This document shows, one piece after another, positions 23,525 through 31,849 of a stretch of 64,000 nt of DNA. This DNA comes from Candidatus Sumerlaeota bacterium (GTDB lineage Bacteria > Sumerlaeota > Sumerlaeia > JAFGJS01): NCBI GenBank assembly GCA_016928995.1, contig JAFGJS010000075.1:33202-97201 (forward strand), given 5' to 3'. The position numbers and the translations under genes were made by a program. Numbering within the stretch: the stretch's first letter is position 1; every line of letters begins with the position of its first letter. The notes beneath the pieces are model-generated. The model made no database searches and was not told the DNA's origin. It saw only the letters and a program-made list of their open reading frames with translations.

Positions 23525-24445
23525 TTAGGTACGTAATGCGCCCTCGCTCTCCGGCTCTTGCTCCGGACATGCGCGCTGAATCACATGCAACTGCGCCCCC
23601 GTCTCCGGGGTCCATACCGCGAAATGAAACTCCGCGCGCGTGGCCGCGACGCCAACCTCTCCATCTTTGCGGAGCGCGATGAAATTAATATCCGCCTCCT
23701 TCTTCCCGCGCATCGAGACGTTCGTCATGATGCGCTCCACCGCCATCCGGCACGCCTCCTGGGTATGCGCCCCTGAGCGCATGAACTCGACGATCAGAGC
23801 GCAAGGCGCAAAGCGCAGAATATCGTCGCCATTCCCCGTCGCCGCCGCCCCGCCGACCGCGTTGTCGCAATAAAGTCCGCAGCCGCTTAACGGAGAGTCG
23901 CCCACCCGGCCGGGCGATTTATACCTCAAGCCGCTCGTTGAGCAGCCCGAACATAGATCGCCATGCGCATCCAAGGCGACGAGGCCGATCGTATCGTGCG
24001 AAGCGATTCCGCCCGTGCGCTCCAGATCCCTGTTCCGCAGCCACTCCTCATAATTCCGGCGCATGCCCTCCGTCAGCAGTTCCTCGAGCGCAAAGCCCTG
24101 CGCCTGAGCGAATTCCCGCGCCCCGGCTCCGGCCAGCATTGAGTGCGGACAGCGTTCCATGACACGACGCGCCACGGAGATCGGCGTCCGCACGCCTTCC
24201 AGCGCCGCCACCGCGCCAAAGCCATGCGTGCGCCCGTCATGAATCGCCGCGTCCGTCTGCACCACCCCGGCGGCGTTGGGATACCCGCCGTAACCCACCG
24301 AAGCGACTTCCGGATCGAGTTCCGCCGTACGAATGCCGCGCTCCACGGCGTCCAGGGCCGATCCGCCCGCGCCCAGCGCCTCTCCAGCTTCCTTCACGCC
24401 AGGCAACCCAAAGCGCCATGTCGCAATCGCAACTGGCTTTGACAT
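23525..24445 (-). CDS. Glycosylasparaginase/isoaspartyl peptidase family Ntn-hydrolase
   Basis: Start set at the ATG at 24445, behind GGAGGG; one TTG codon lies just before. The 306-residue protein carries the autocleavage site SHDTIG, where Thr152 becomes the N-terminal nucleophile of the beta chain. The upstream part has LDAVERGIRTAELDPEVASVGYGG typical of N4-(beta-GlcNAc)-L-asparaginases (the match is split here into LDAVERG and VGYGGYPN), and the beta chain has GDSPLSGCGLYCDN and GAAAATGNGDDI-like segments (GGAAATGNGDD). It has no signal peptide, so it should act in the cytoplasm on isoaspartyl dipeptides, asparagine or glycosyl-asparagine. Precise substrate is open; family assignment is firm. 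Confidence 0.9.
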   Translation of the reverse strand: MSKPVAIATWRFGLPGVKEAGEALGAGGSALDAVERGIRTAELDPEVASVGYGGYPNAAGVVQTDAAIHDGRTHGFGAVAALEGVRTPISVARRVMERCPHSMLAGAGAREFAQAQGFALEELLTEGMRRNYEEWLRNRDLERTGGIASHDTIGLVALDAHGDLCSGCSTSGLRYKSPGRVGDSPLSGCGLYCDNAVGGAAATGNGDDILRFAPCALIVEFMRSGAHTQEACRMAVERIMTNVSMRGKKEADINFIALRKDGEVGVAATRAEFHFAVWTPETGAQLHVIQRACPEQEPESEGALRT

Positions 24446-24861
24446 CAACTTCTCCCTCCGTTTTTTAACTTGGCTATCCAGACAATGCGCCGCGTTTTTT
24501 TACAATTCAAGGCGCGCATTCATGATTCATGGAAACAGGGAAACATGCCGATATACAAGCGTCAACTTCCAATCTCGCCGTCAATCCGGCGAATTGTGAA
24601 ATAATGCGATGCAAAATCCTGTTACTTCTGGCAAACACATTATATCGCGGACAAGTCGAGTTAATTGTGCTATAAATAAACGAGCGCGCAGCGCCGGGTC
24701 CGCATTCAACAGAGCCGCGGCTCCGGCCGGGGGCTTAGTTTCGGCTTGATTCTTGAATCCAAGCCGGTTAAAAATAAACTGACAGATAGAAGTAAACAAT
24801 GGATTTCAACCAAACGCGACTTCGTTGAACTGGGAGCGGTTGAACGGGGGGCAGGCGGGTC
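24446..24861. other. Divergent intergenic region upstream of pilB
   Basis: About 415 bases between divergent genes, so promoters for both are expected here, though none has clear consensus boxes. An imperfect hairpin (CGGCTTGATTC at 24742-24752 against GAATCcAAGCCG at 24755-24766) lies about 100 bases before pilB and could sit in its 5' leader. Confidence 0.5.
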
Positions 24862-26589
24862 ATGGCCACGAAATTAGAGCGCCAGCTCGGTGAAATGCTG
24901 GTCAAAGAAAACGTCATCTCCGGCGATCAGCTGGAGAAAGCCTTGCTGCGGCAGGCCGAGGATGGCCATAGCCTGGGCCATGTGATCGTGGATCTGGGCA
25001 TGGCCTCTGAATGGGAAATGGCCGCGGCGCTGGGCAAGCATCTCAACGTGCCGTTCGTCACCCTCTCCCACTATGAAATCGACGAGCAGATTCTGCATTC
25101 CATCGATGAAGAAATCGTCAAGAAATACAAAATTATTCCGGTGGATAAAACCGGTGACACCCTGATGATCGCCCTCTCGGATCCGTCGAACATCTATCTG
25201 CTCGACGAGCTGCGGCTGCTGACCAAATGCAAAATCGTCCCGGTGATCTCCTTCGAATCCGACATCGAGGAGGCTATCCAGCGCTACTACACCAACTCGG
25301 AAAACAGCTTCGATGAGATGCTGAAGGACATCACGGACACCGACATCGACCAGATTTCCACAATCATCGGCAGCAACGATGACGACACTGACGAATCCGA
25401 CTTGACGCTCGACGCGGACGACGCTCCCGTGATCCAGCTGGTGAACCTGCTGATCAGCGAAGCGATCAACATGCGCGCCAGCGATATTCACATCGAGCCC
25501 TACGAGAAATCCCTGCGCGTGCGCTACCGCGTGGACGGCGCGCTGCGCGAGATGACTCCGCCGCCGAAAAAATTCCAGAACGCCATCACCTCGCGCATCA
25601 AGATTCTCTCGAACCTGGACATCGCGGAAAAACGCAAACCGCAGGACGGCAACTTCCGCGTCAACCGCGAGGGACAAAAGATCGACTTCCGTGTCTCCGT
25701 CTGCCCCACGGTCTATGGCGAAAAGGTCGTGATCCGTATCCTCGACCGCGGCAACCTGATGCTCGATCTTACGGACCTGGGCTTCGAGCCTGAGGTGCTG
25801 GAGACCTTCACGGCGCAGATCCACCTCCCCTGGGGCATGATTCTGGTCACAGGCCCCACCGGCAGCGGTAAAACGACCACGCTTTACTCCGCGCTGAATA
25901 CGATTAATGAACCCAGCAAGAACATCATGACCGTTGAGGATCCCGTCGAGTACCAGTTGCACGGCATCAATCAGGTGCAGATCCGTCCCGACATCGGCCT
26001 GTCCTTCGCGGAGGGGCTGCGCTCCTTCCTGCGCCAGGACCCGGATGTGATTCTGGTCGGCGAGATTCGCGACATGGAAACAGCGGAGATCGGCGTCAAG
26101 GCCGCGCTCACCGGCCACCTGGTTTTCAGCACGCTGCATACCAACGACGCGCCGAGCTCGGTCAACCGCCTGACCAATATGGGAGTGCCTCCCTTCCTGG
26201 TCACGGCTTCGGTCAATATGATCATCGCGCAACGCCTTAGCCGGCGTATCTGCGAACGATGCAAAACGGACTTTCGTCCTCCGGCCTCGACCCTGGAAGA
26301 CCTGGGCTTGACGGCGGAAGAGTTGCAGAGCAATCCTGCCTTCAAAAAAGGCGCAGGCTGCGACCATTGCGTCGGCACGGGATACCGCGGCCGGCTTGCA
26401 TTATATGAATTGATGCTGGTTTCCGACACGATTAAACAGATGATCATCGAGGGCGAACCCAGCACTGTGCTCAAACGCCAAGCCATCCAGGAAGGGATGC
26501 GTTCCCTGCGCATGTCCGGCAACCGGAAAGCCATGCAGGGCGCGACATCCATCGAAGAGGTGCTGAGCGTCACCATGGCGGACAGCTGA
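24862..26589 (+). CDS. pilB: PilB/GspE-family assembly ATPase with MshEN domain
   Basis: The 575-residue ATPase powers type IV pilus or type II secretion pseudopilus extension on the cytoplasmic side. The N-terminal 150 residues form a MshEN-type domain with two tandem LGxxL...L motifs (RQLGEMLVKENVISGDQLEKA and LGHVIVDLGMASEWEMAAAL, each partly quoted), which in some homologues bind cyclic-di-GMP. The core has Walker A GPTGSGKTT, Asp box TVEDPVEYQ, Walker B RQDPDVILVGEIRD and His box GHLVFSTLHTND. A four-cysteine zinc motif (ICERC...GCDHC) follows. It is directly followed by the PilC/GspF gene. With no secretin, pseudopilin or PilM-Q genes in the window, type IV pilus versus type II secretion cannot be settled. 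Confidence 0.93.
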   Translation: MATKLERQLGEMLVKENVISGDQLEKALLRQAEDGHSLGHVIVDLGMASEWEMAAALGKHLNVPFVTLSHYEIDEQILHSIDEEIVKKYKIIPVDKTGDTLMIALSDPSNIYLLDELRLLTKCKIVPVISFESDIEEAIQRYYTNSENSFDEMLKDITDTDIDQISTIIGSNDDDTDESDLTLDADDAPVIQLVNLLISEAINMRASDIHIEPYEKSLRVRYRVDGALREMTPPPKKFQNAITSRIKILSNLDIAEKRKPQDGNFRVNREGQKIDFRVSVCPTVYGEKVVIRILDRGNLMLDLTDLGFEPEVLETFTAQIHLPWGMILVTGPTGSGKTTTLYSALNTINEPSKNIMTVEDPVEYQLHGINQVQIRPDIGLSFAEGLRSFLRQDPDVILVGEIRDMETAEIGVKAALTGHLVFSTLHTNDAPSSVNRLTNMGVPPFLVTASVNMIIAQRLSRRICERCKTDFRPPASTLEDLGLTAEELQSNPAFKKGAGCDHCVGTGYRGRLALYELMLVSDTIKQMIIEGEPSTVLKRQAIQEGMRSLRMSGNRKAMQGATSIEEVLSVTMADS

Positions 26590-26612
26590 CCTTCAAACTG
26601 AAGGAGACAAGA

Positions 26613-27827
26613 ATGGCAGTTTTTCAATATGTGGCTAAAAATGAAAGCGGTCAAACCGTCACCGGCTCCACCGAAGCCCCTACGCAGTCGATAGCTGCGC
26701 GGCAGCTGCGCGATCAAGGCCTGGTCCCGATTCAGATTCAAGCCGGCCAGCTCTCCGCCGCGCAACGCCGGCGCGCGCGCGGCAAAGGCGGAAAAGTCAA
26801 ACTCTCGGACCTGGTGATCTTCTCACGGCAGCTCGCCGTCATGGTGCGCGCCGGTCTGCCGCTGCTTGAAGTGCTCAACATCCTGCAGGACCAGATGGAA
26901 AAGCGCAGTTTCCGCTCCGTCCTCGCCCAGGTGGAGCGCGATGTCAAACAAGGCAGCAGCCTCACGGAGGCGATGAAGGCGCACCCCAAGGTCTTCGACC
27001 TCTTTTTTCTCAACATGATTCGCGCCGGCGAAGCCTCCGGTATGCTGGACAACATCCTCGACCAGGTGGCGGGGTATCTGGAAAAAATCGCCTCCTTGCG
27101 CCGCAAGGTCATCTCCGCCATCGTCTACCCCTTGTTAGTATCGCTCGCCGCCACAGGCATCACCATCTTCCTGCTCACTTACGTCGTGCCGGTCTTCAAG
27201 GAGATCTTCGATGGATTCGGCGCTCCGCTGCCCATCATGACCCGCGTTATCATCAGCGTCAGCGACATGCTCGTCAACTACTGGTACATCTTTGTGGCTG
27301 TGATTGTGATCCTCGTCATTTTCATCTGGCAATGGGGCAAAACCCGCAGCGGCCGGTTCACCATCGACCGATTTAAACTGAAGGTTCCCATCTTCGGCCA
27401 ATTATTCCTTAAAGTCGCCATTTCCCGCTTCTCCCGCACGCTCGCCACGCTGATCCGCGCCGGCGTCAACATCCTCGCCGCGCTGGATATCGTGTCCAAA
27501 ACCGCCGGAAACCTTGTCATCGAGGAGGCGATCGCCAAAACACGCGTCAGTGTGCAAAGCGGGGAGACATTCACCAAACCCCTCGTGGACGCCGGATGCT
27601 TCCCTCCGATGGTAACCCGCATGATCGACGTAGGCGAACGCACCGGCCAGCTCGAGTCGATGCTCAGCAAAATCGCCGACTTCTACGAAGATCAGGTGGA
27701 TGCGATGGTCTCCGCGCTGACCTCGATCATCGAGCCGCTGTTGATTATTTTCCTCGGCGTGCTCGTCGGCTTCGTCGTCATTTCGATGTTCCTGCCGCTG
27801 TTCAAGATGCTGGAACACATCAATTAA
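26613..27827 (+). CDS. pilC: PilC/GspF inner-membrane platform protein
   Basis: The 404-residue protein has two T2SSF helical domains (about 70-190 and 270-395) around three hydrophobic segments (IVYPLLVSLAATGITIFLLTYVV split about residue 175-195; YIFVAVIVILVIFIWQW; IIEPLLIIFLGVLVGFVVISM). The start FQYVAKNESGQTVTG is typical. It anchors the assembly ATPase PilB in the inner membrane. The gap to pilB is 23 bases with AAGGAGA, so the two are one operon that ends at the hairpin downstream. Confidence 0.94.
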   Translation: MAVFQYVAKNESGQTVTGSTEAPTQSIAARQLRDQGLVPIQIQAGQLSAAQRRRARGKGGKVKLSDLVIFSRQLAVMVRAGLPLLEVLNILQDQMEKRSFRSVLAQVERDVKQGSSLTEAMKAHPKVFDLFFLNMIRAGEASGMLDNILDQVAGYLEKIASLRRKVISAIVYPLLVSLAATGITIFLLTYVVPVFKEIFDGFGAPLPIMTRVIISVSDMLVNYWYIFVAVIVILVIFIWQWGKTRSGRFTIDRFKLKVPIFGQLFLKVAISRFSRTLATLIRAGVNILAALDIVSKTAGNLVIEEAIAKTRVSVQSGETFTKPLVDAGCFPPMVTRMIDVGERTGQLESMLSKIADFYEDQVDAMVSALTSIIEPLLIIFLGVLVGFVVISMFLPLFKMLEHIN

Positions 27828-27850
27828 GATTCATATATTCGAACAAGCCT

Positions 27851-27881
27851 CCGCCCGGCGCGCCACGCTCGCGCCGGGCGG
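27851..27881 (+). terminator. Probable terminator after pilBC
   Basis: Perfect 12-bp GC stem (CCGCCCGGCGCG/CGCGCCGGGCGG, 7-base loop) followed by CTCGCTTTTCC; T run is short and displaced. It separates pilC from the LysZ-like gene. Confidence 0.7.
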
Positions 27882-27969
27882 CTCGCTTTTCCGCCAAAAA
27901 TTATCGTTGAAACTTGCGCCTGCGCCTGACAAATTCGCCCCTTTGGATCGAAAAAAAAGAGGAGCGACC

Positions 27970-28773
27970 ATGATTATCGTTAAAATCGGCGGCAGCGAGG
28001 GAACCGGTCACGAAGCGATCTGCGCGGACCTTGCGCGTCATATCCAGAGCGGCCGCCGGATCATCGTGGTCCATGGAGGCTCGCACGACACCAACGTGCT
28101 CAGCGAGGCGCTCGGTCATCCGCCCCGCTTCGTCACCAGCGTCTCCGGCCACACCAGCCGCTACACCGACCGCCGCACGATGGAAATCTTCATGATGGCC
28201 GTGGCCGGCAAGATGAACACGCTCATCGTCGAAAACCTGCAGCGCCTCGGCGTCAACGCCCTCGGTCTCTCCGGCATCGACGGCCGCCTGCTGCAAGCCA
28301 AGCGCAAAGACGCCATCCGCATCATCGAGGACGGCAAGAAGAAAATGCTGCGCGACGACTACACCGGCAAAATCGAGCAAGTCAACACGGAGCTGCTCCG
28401 CGCACTGCTTGAAGCAGGATACACCCCGGTGATCGCCCCCATCGCCCTCGCCGACACCGGCGACGCAGTAAACTGCGATGGCGACCGCGCCGCGGCCATG
28501 ATCGCCGGAGCGCTCGACGCCGAAACCTACGTCAACTTCACCAACGTCCCCGGGCTGCTCAAGGACATCGACGATCCGAACAGCCTGATCCGCGAAATCC
28601 CCCGCGGACAGCTGGAGAAATTCGAAGCTTACGCCCAGGGGCGCATGAAGAAAAAAATCATGGGCGCCCAGGAAGCGCTCGATGGCGGCGTGAAGGAAAT
28701 CCGCCTGGCCAGCGGCAAGGCCGAGAATCCGCTCGCCAACGCCCTCGCCGGCGAATGCACGGTGATTGGCTGA
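27970..28773 (+). CDS. lysZ: [LysW]-aminoadipate/[LysW]-glutamate kinase (LysZ-type amino-acid kinase)
   Basis: The ATG at 27970 follows GAGGAG; upstream in-frame codons are in a GC-rich non-coding stretch. The 267-residue kinase has the N-terminal IVKIGGSEG, VVHGGSHDTN, the GHPPRFVTS and SRYTDRRTMEIF segments, LGLSGIDGRLLQAKR, and NVPGLL. These, especially the GHPPRF-x-SR-x-TDR core, match LysZ of the amino-group-carrier lysine/arginine pathway better than standard ArgB acetylglutamate kinases. It would phosphorylate the gamma/delta-carboxylate of a substrate carried on the LysW protein. The rest of that pathway (lysW, lysX, lysY, lysJ, lysK) is not in the window; the pilBC operon and a purM cluster flank it. 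An ArgB role is the main alternative. Confidence 0.78.
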   Translation: MIIVKIGGSEGTGHEAICADLARHIQSGRRIIVVHGGSHDTNVLSEALGHPPRFVTSVSGHTSRYTDRRTMEIFMMAVAGKMNTLIVENLQRLGVNALGLSGIDGRLLQAKRKDAIRIIEDGKKKMLRDDYTGKIEQVNTELLRALLEAGYTPVIAPIALADTGDAVNCDGDRAAAMIAGALDAETYVNFTNVPGLLKDIDDPNSLIREIPRGQLEKFEAYAQGRMKKKIMGAQEALDGGVKEIRLASGKAENPLANALAGECTVIG

Positions 28774-28791
28774 TGTATTTTCTTTCAAGTT

Positions 28792-28832
28792 CAATTCTCA
28801 ATTCACAATTAACAATTGCCAATTGAGAATTG
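28792..28832. repeat. AT-rich inverted repeat of CAATT units before the four-helix-bundle gene
   Basis: CAATTCTCAATT (28792-28803) and AATTGAGAATTG (28821-28832) form a perfect 12-bp stem; the 17-base loop holds two further CAATT copies and another copy follows. It lies between the lysZ stop and the four-helix-bundle gene and has a composition very unlike the flanking GC-rich genes. Confidence 0.8.
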
Positions 28833-28846
28833 CGAATTGATTAGGA

Positions 28847-29233
28847 ATGAAAATAATGGGCAAATCCAATCCATCTGTTGATAAAAGCTACGCCCTTGCC
28901 TTGCGAATCATCCGCTTGCATCATTATCTGCTGGAGAAACACGAATATGATCTCGCTCGCGAAGTGCTCCGATGCGGAACGGCGGTCGGACAACATGTCG
29001 AAGAAGCTGTTTCCGGCGAAAGCCCGGAGAACTTTACGACGCAAATGGCTGTCGCCTACAAAGAAGGCAGGAAAACACGATACTGGATCCGATTGCTGCG
29101 CGATAGCCATCTGATCGACGACGAAGCGGCGCAGTCAGTGCTTGAAGACATTGAAGAATTGAATAAAATCCTATTCACCATCAAGCGCACATCCTCAGTT
29201 CAATCATCTCCCAATGAGGAGTCCCAATCATGA
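28847..29233 (+). CDS. Four-helix-bundle protein, 23S rRNA intervening-sequence family
   Basis: The 128-residue product matches the family first seen inside 23S rRNA intervening sequences (TIGR02436-like): SYALALRIIRLHHYLLEKHEYDLAREVLRCGTAVG in outline, then ENFTTQMAVAYKEGRKTRYWIRLL (both quoted here only as recognised segments in the protein), ending in an acidic helix. These small helical proteins occur scattered in genomes, often next to AT-rich hairpins; their role is unknown. Two ATGs (28847 and 28856) fit; the second has AGGA ten bases upstream. The stop codon overlaps the purM start (ATGA at 29230), so translation of purM may be coupled to it, an unusual partner for a metabolic gene. 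Confidence 0.82.
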   Translation: MKIMGKSNPSVDKSYALALRIIRLHHYLLEKHEYDLAREVLRCGTAVGQHVEEAVSGESPENFTTQMAVAYKEGRKTRYWIRLLRDSHLIDDEAAQSVLEDIEELNKILFTIKRTSSVQSSPNEESQS

Positions 29234-30234
29234 ATCCCATCTCCTATGAAGATTCCGGAGTCTCTATCGACGAGCAGGACCGCTTTATCGAGCGGATCAA
29301 GGCGATCAATCCCGACATCGGCGGATTCAGCGGCGTCTTTCCGTTGCCGCTCAAGGGCATGACCGAGCCGTGCCTCGTCGCCGGCACGGACGGCGTCGGC
29401 ACGAAGCTGCTCGTCGCCGAAATGACCGACCGCTACGACACCATCGGCATCGACCTTGTCGCAATGGTCGTCAACGACCTGATCTGCTGCGGCGCCCGGC
29501 CGTTGTTCTTCCTCGATTACTACGCCACAGGCAAACTCAGCGCCGATCACGCCACGAAAGTGCTCAAGGGCATCGTGGAAGGCTGCCGCCAGTCCAACTG
29601 CCAGCTCGTCGGCGGCGAAACCGCCGAACTCCCCGGGCTTTACAGCGGCAAGCACTTCGACCTGGCGGGCTTTGGCGTCGGCGTGGTGGATAGATCCAAA
29701 GTCATCGACGGCGCCCGCGTGCAAGCCGGAGACGCGATCATCGGCTTGCTTTCCAGCGGCATCCATAGCAACGGCCTCTCACTCGCCCGCAAGGTTCTCT
29801 TTGAAAAGATGGGGCTGACCGCGACGGACAGCCATCCGGAACTGCAAGGCTCCGTGGCGGACAATCTGCTGACGCCCACGCGCATTTATGTCGGACCTGC
29901 GCTCATGCTGGCCGAGGAATTCGACGTTCGCTCCATCGCCCATATCACCGGCGGCGGGCTGCTGGACAACCTGCCGCGCGTGCTGCCGAAGGGCGTCCAG
30001 GCCAGGATCGACACATCCGCCTGGCAAGTCCCGGCGCTCTTCCAGCTCATCGGGCGCGAAGGCCCGGTCGAGCGCCGCGAGATGTTCCGCACGTTCAACA
30101 TGGGCGTCGGTCTTGTGCTGATCGTGCCCGCCGCACAGGCGTCTGCCGCCGTGAAACGCGCCGGGGAGCTCGGCTGCCCCGCCGTGCAGATCGGCGAAAT
30201 CGCCGCAGGCGAACGTTGCGTGAGGCTCGATTGA
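29230..30234 (+). CDS. purM: Phosphoribosylformylglycinamidine cyclo-ligase
   Basis: PurM (AIR synthetase) closes the imidazole ring in purine biosynthesis, using ATP. The 334-residue protein has the typical start YEDSGVSIDEQDRFIERIK, the substrate loop GTDGVGTKLLVAEM, the Asp-rich segment GIDLVAMVVNDLICCGA, LVGGETAELPGLY, SSGIHSNGLSLAR and the C-terminal HITGGGLLDNLPRVLP and FNMGVGLVLIV. All family signatures are intact and length is normal. It overlaps the preceding four-helix-bundle gene by four bases; the Gfo/Idh oxidoreductase gene starts about 100 bases downstream. Confidence 0.96.
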   Translation: MNPISYEDSGVSIDEQDRFIERIKAINPDIGGFSGVFPLPLKGMTEPCLVAGTDGVGTKLLVAEMTDRYDTIGIDLVAMVVNDLICCGARPLFFLDYYATGKLSADHATKVLKGIVEGCRQSNCQLVGGETAELPGLYSGKHFDLAGFGVGVVDRSKVIDGARVQAGDAIIGLLSSGIHSNGLSLARKVLFEKMGLTATDSHPELQGSVADNLLTPTRIYVGPALMLAEEFDVRSIAHITGGGLLDNLPRVLPKGVQARIDTSAWQVPALFQLIGREGPVERREMFRTFNMGVGLVLIVPAAQASAAVKRAGELGCPAVQIGEIAAGERCVRLD

Positions 30235-30332
30235 GCTGCGGCAAATAGGCTTGCAATTTGGTTTTCAAGGCCGCATAGTCCGAAAACATATGCAGCATAT
30301 ATGTCACTACCGGAAATGAAACAGACACGAAT

Positions 30333-31319
30333 ATGGATCATCCAATTAAAACCGCAGTCATCGGCGTCGGCAGTCTGGGCCAGCATCACGCGCGCAACTA
30401 CGCCGCCAATCCCGATTGCGAGCTCGTCGCCGTCGTGGACACCGACGAAAAGCGCGCCCAGACCATCGCCAAGACCAATAAAACCGAAGCTTGCACGGAC
30501 TACCGCGAGCTCATCGGCAAAATCCAAGCCGCCTCCGTTGTGGTCCCCACGGTCAAGCATTTCGAGATCGCCAAGGAGCTGCTCGAATCCGGCATCCACG
30601 TGCTTGTGGAAAAACCGATCACGAAAAGCGTGGAAGAAGCGCACGAGCTGATTCAGATCGCCAAAGCGAACAACCGCATTCTGCAGGTTGGGCACATTGA
30701 ACGTTTCAACGCGCCGATCATGGAACTCCGGCAGATCGTGGATCGCCCGGCGTTTATCGAAGCCCACCGCCTCGGCCCCTTCGATCCGCGTGTGCAGGAC
30801 ATCGGCGTCGTGCTTGACCTCATGATCCACGACCTGGACATCATCCGCGAGCTGGTCGGCGAATCGCGCGTCGTCTCCATCGACGCCGTCGGCGTGTCGG
30901 TCTTTACACAGTACGAAGACATCGCCAACGCGCGCCTGCACTTCGAGAACGGCTGCATCGCCAACATAACCGCCAGCCGCGTCACGCCGAAAAAACAACG
31001 CAAAATCCGCCTCTTTCAGGAAGACACATACATCTCCATCGACTGCGCCAAACCCTCGATGGAAATCTACACCAAGGAAAAAGTGACCAGCCCGCGTCCC
31101 GGCGAAATGCCCGTGGAAGTGATCCGCAAGCGCAAACGCCTGAAAAAGGAAGAGCCGCTCAAGGTGGAAATTTCCCACTTTCTGGATTGCGTGGAGAAAC
31201 AGCAAAAGCCGCAGATCGACGGCGTGAAAGCCCGCGACGCCCTGCAGCTCGCCGTGGAAATCACCGAACAGATCCGCGCGAAAAAGGATGTATTCTCGCG
31301 TAGCGCGATAACGCTATAA
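30333..31319 (+). CDS. Gfo/Idh/MocA-family oxidoreductase
   Basis: The 328-residue protein begins with a Rossmann fold (KTAVIGVGSLGQHHARNYA), has the EKPI motif (VLVEKPITKS) and the C-terminal alpha/beta substrate domain with HDLDIIREL. Such enzymes oxidise or reduce sugars with NAD(P). It lies upstream of lpxB with a small exported protein between. In Acidithiobacillus and related bacteria, an oxidoreductase of this family (GnnA) near lpxA/lpxB makes 3-keto UDP-GlcNAc on the way to 2,3-diamino lipid A. That role is plausible here, but the aminotransferase partner (gnnB) is not in the window. Other sugar substrates remain possible. Confidence 0.85.
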   Translation: MDHPIKTAVIGVGSLGQHHARNYAANPDCELVAVVDTDEKRAQTIAKTNKTEACTDYRELIGKIQAASVVVPTVKHFEIAKELLESGIHVLVEKPITKSVEEAHELIQIAKANNRILQVGHIERFNAPIMELRQIVDRPAFIEAHRLGPFDPRVQDIGVVLDLMIHDLDIIRELVGESRVVSIDAVGVSVFTQYEDIANARLHFENGCIANITASRVTPKKQRKIRLFQEDTYISIDCAKPSMEIYTKEKVTSPRPGEMPVEVIRKRKRLKKEEPLKVEISHFLDCVEKQQKPQIDGVKARDALQLAVEITEQIRAKKDVFSRSAITL

Positions 31320-31347
31320 TGCATATTTCAGCAAGGAGATCGTCATA

Positions 31348-31839
31348 ATGAACAAGATCAGCGGGATTTTCGTTTTAATGAGCGTTATCGCCGCCACGTG
31401 TTTTCAACCGGCGATCAGTCCGGCGTTAACCGGCGAGCAGGAGAAAGCCATTGAAACGGCTGTCCTGAATGCAGATGCGGAAATCGTGCAAGCCGCCGAA
31501 CGGCTCGACGCCGAAGCGATGTTCAGCAACATCCTGGACTCCGGAAAATGCGTCATCATCCAGAATGGCAAACTTATGTCGCGCCAGGAAGCGTTAGCCT
31601 CCACTCAAGCGTCTTTTGCGGAGCTGCAGCAACTGGAATACAACATCGAAACTCCGCAAATCACGATCCTCTCGCCCGAAAGCGCGCTGCTCGTGAGCCA
31701 TGGTCAATCGACCGCCACAACCAAGTCGGGGCAAACCTTCACTACGGATTTTGCAGTGACGGATATTTATATTCTAAAAGACAACGGATGGAAACTCGTT
31801 CACGGGCATCATTCCATTCCCATACGCAGATCAAACTGA
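31348..31839 (+). CDS. Exported NTF2-like (DUF4440/SnoaL type) protein
   Basis: A signal peptide (first 27 residues, MNKISGIFVLMSVIAATCF onward) is followed by an NTF2-like cone fold: helical start (EQEKAIETAVLNADAEIVQA) and beta strands with the ending IYILKDNGWKLVHGHHSIP, typical of DUF4440 proteins. These are small binding or enzyme-like proteins of varied function; no catalytic pair can be fixed here. An AAGGAG site precedes the start. Located between the oxidoreductase and lpxB on the same strand, so it probably shares their transcript. Confidence 0.75.
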   Translation: MNKISGIFVLMSVIAATCFQPAISPALTGEQEKAIETAVLNADAEIVQAAERLDAEAMFSNILDSGKCVIIQNGKLMSRQEALASTQASFAELQQLEYNIETPQITILSPESALLVSHGQSTATTKSGQTFTTDFAVTDIYILKDNGWKLVHGHHSIPIRRSN

Positions 31840-31849
31840 ATTTCATCCT

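Noticed and set aside
23525-24445. A periplasmic L-asparaginase of the AnsB type
   Set aside because: The nucleophile motif SHDTIG and the two-chain layout are those of Ntn-hydrolase glycosylasparaginases, and there is no signal peptide.
24874-26367. A 497-codon frame opposite pilB
   Set aside because: It lies wholly within the reverse of a firm pilB gene, has no ribosome binding site, and its translation (RFADQQVHQL style) is composition-driven.
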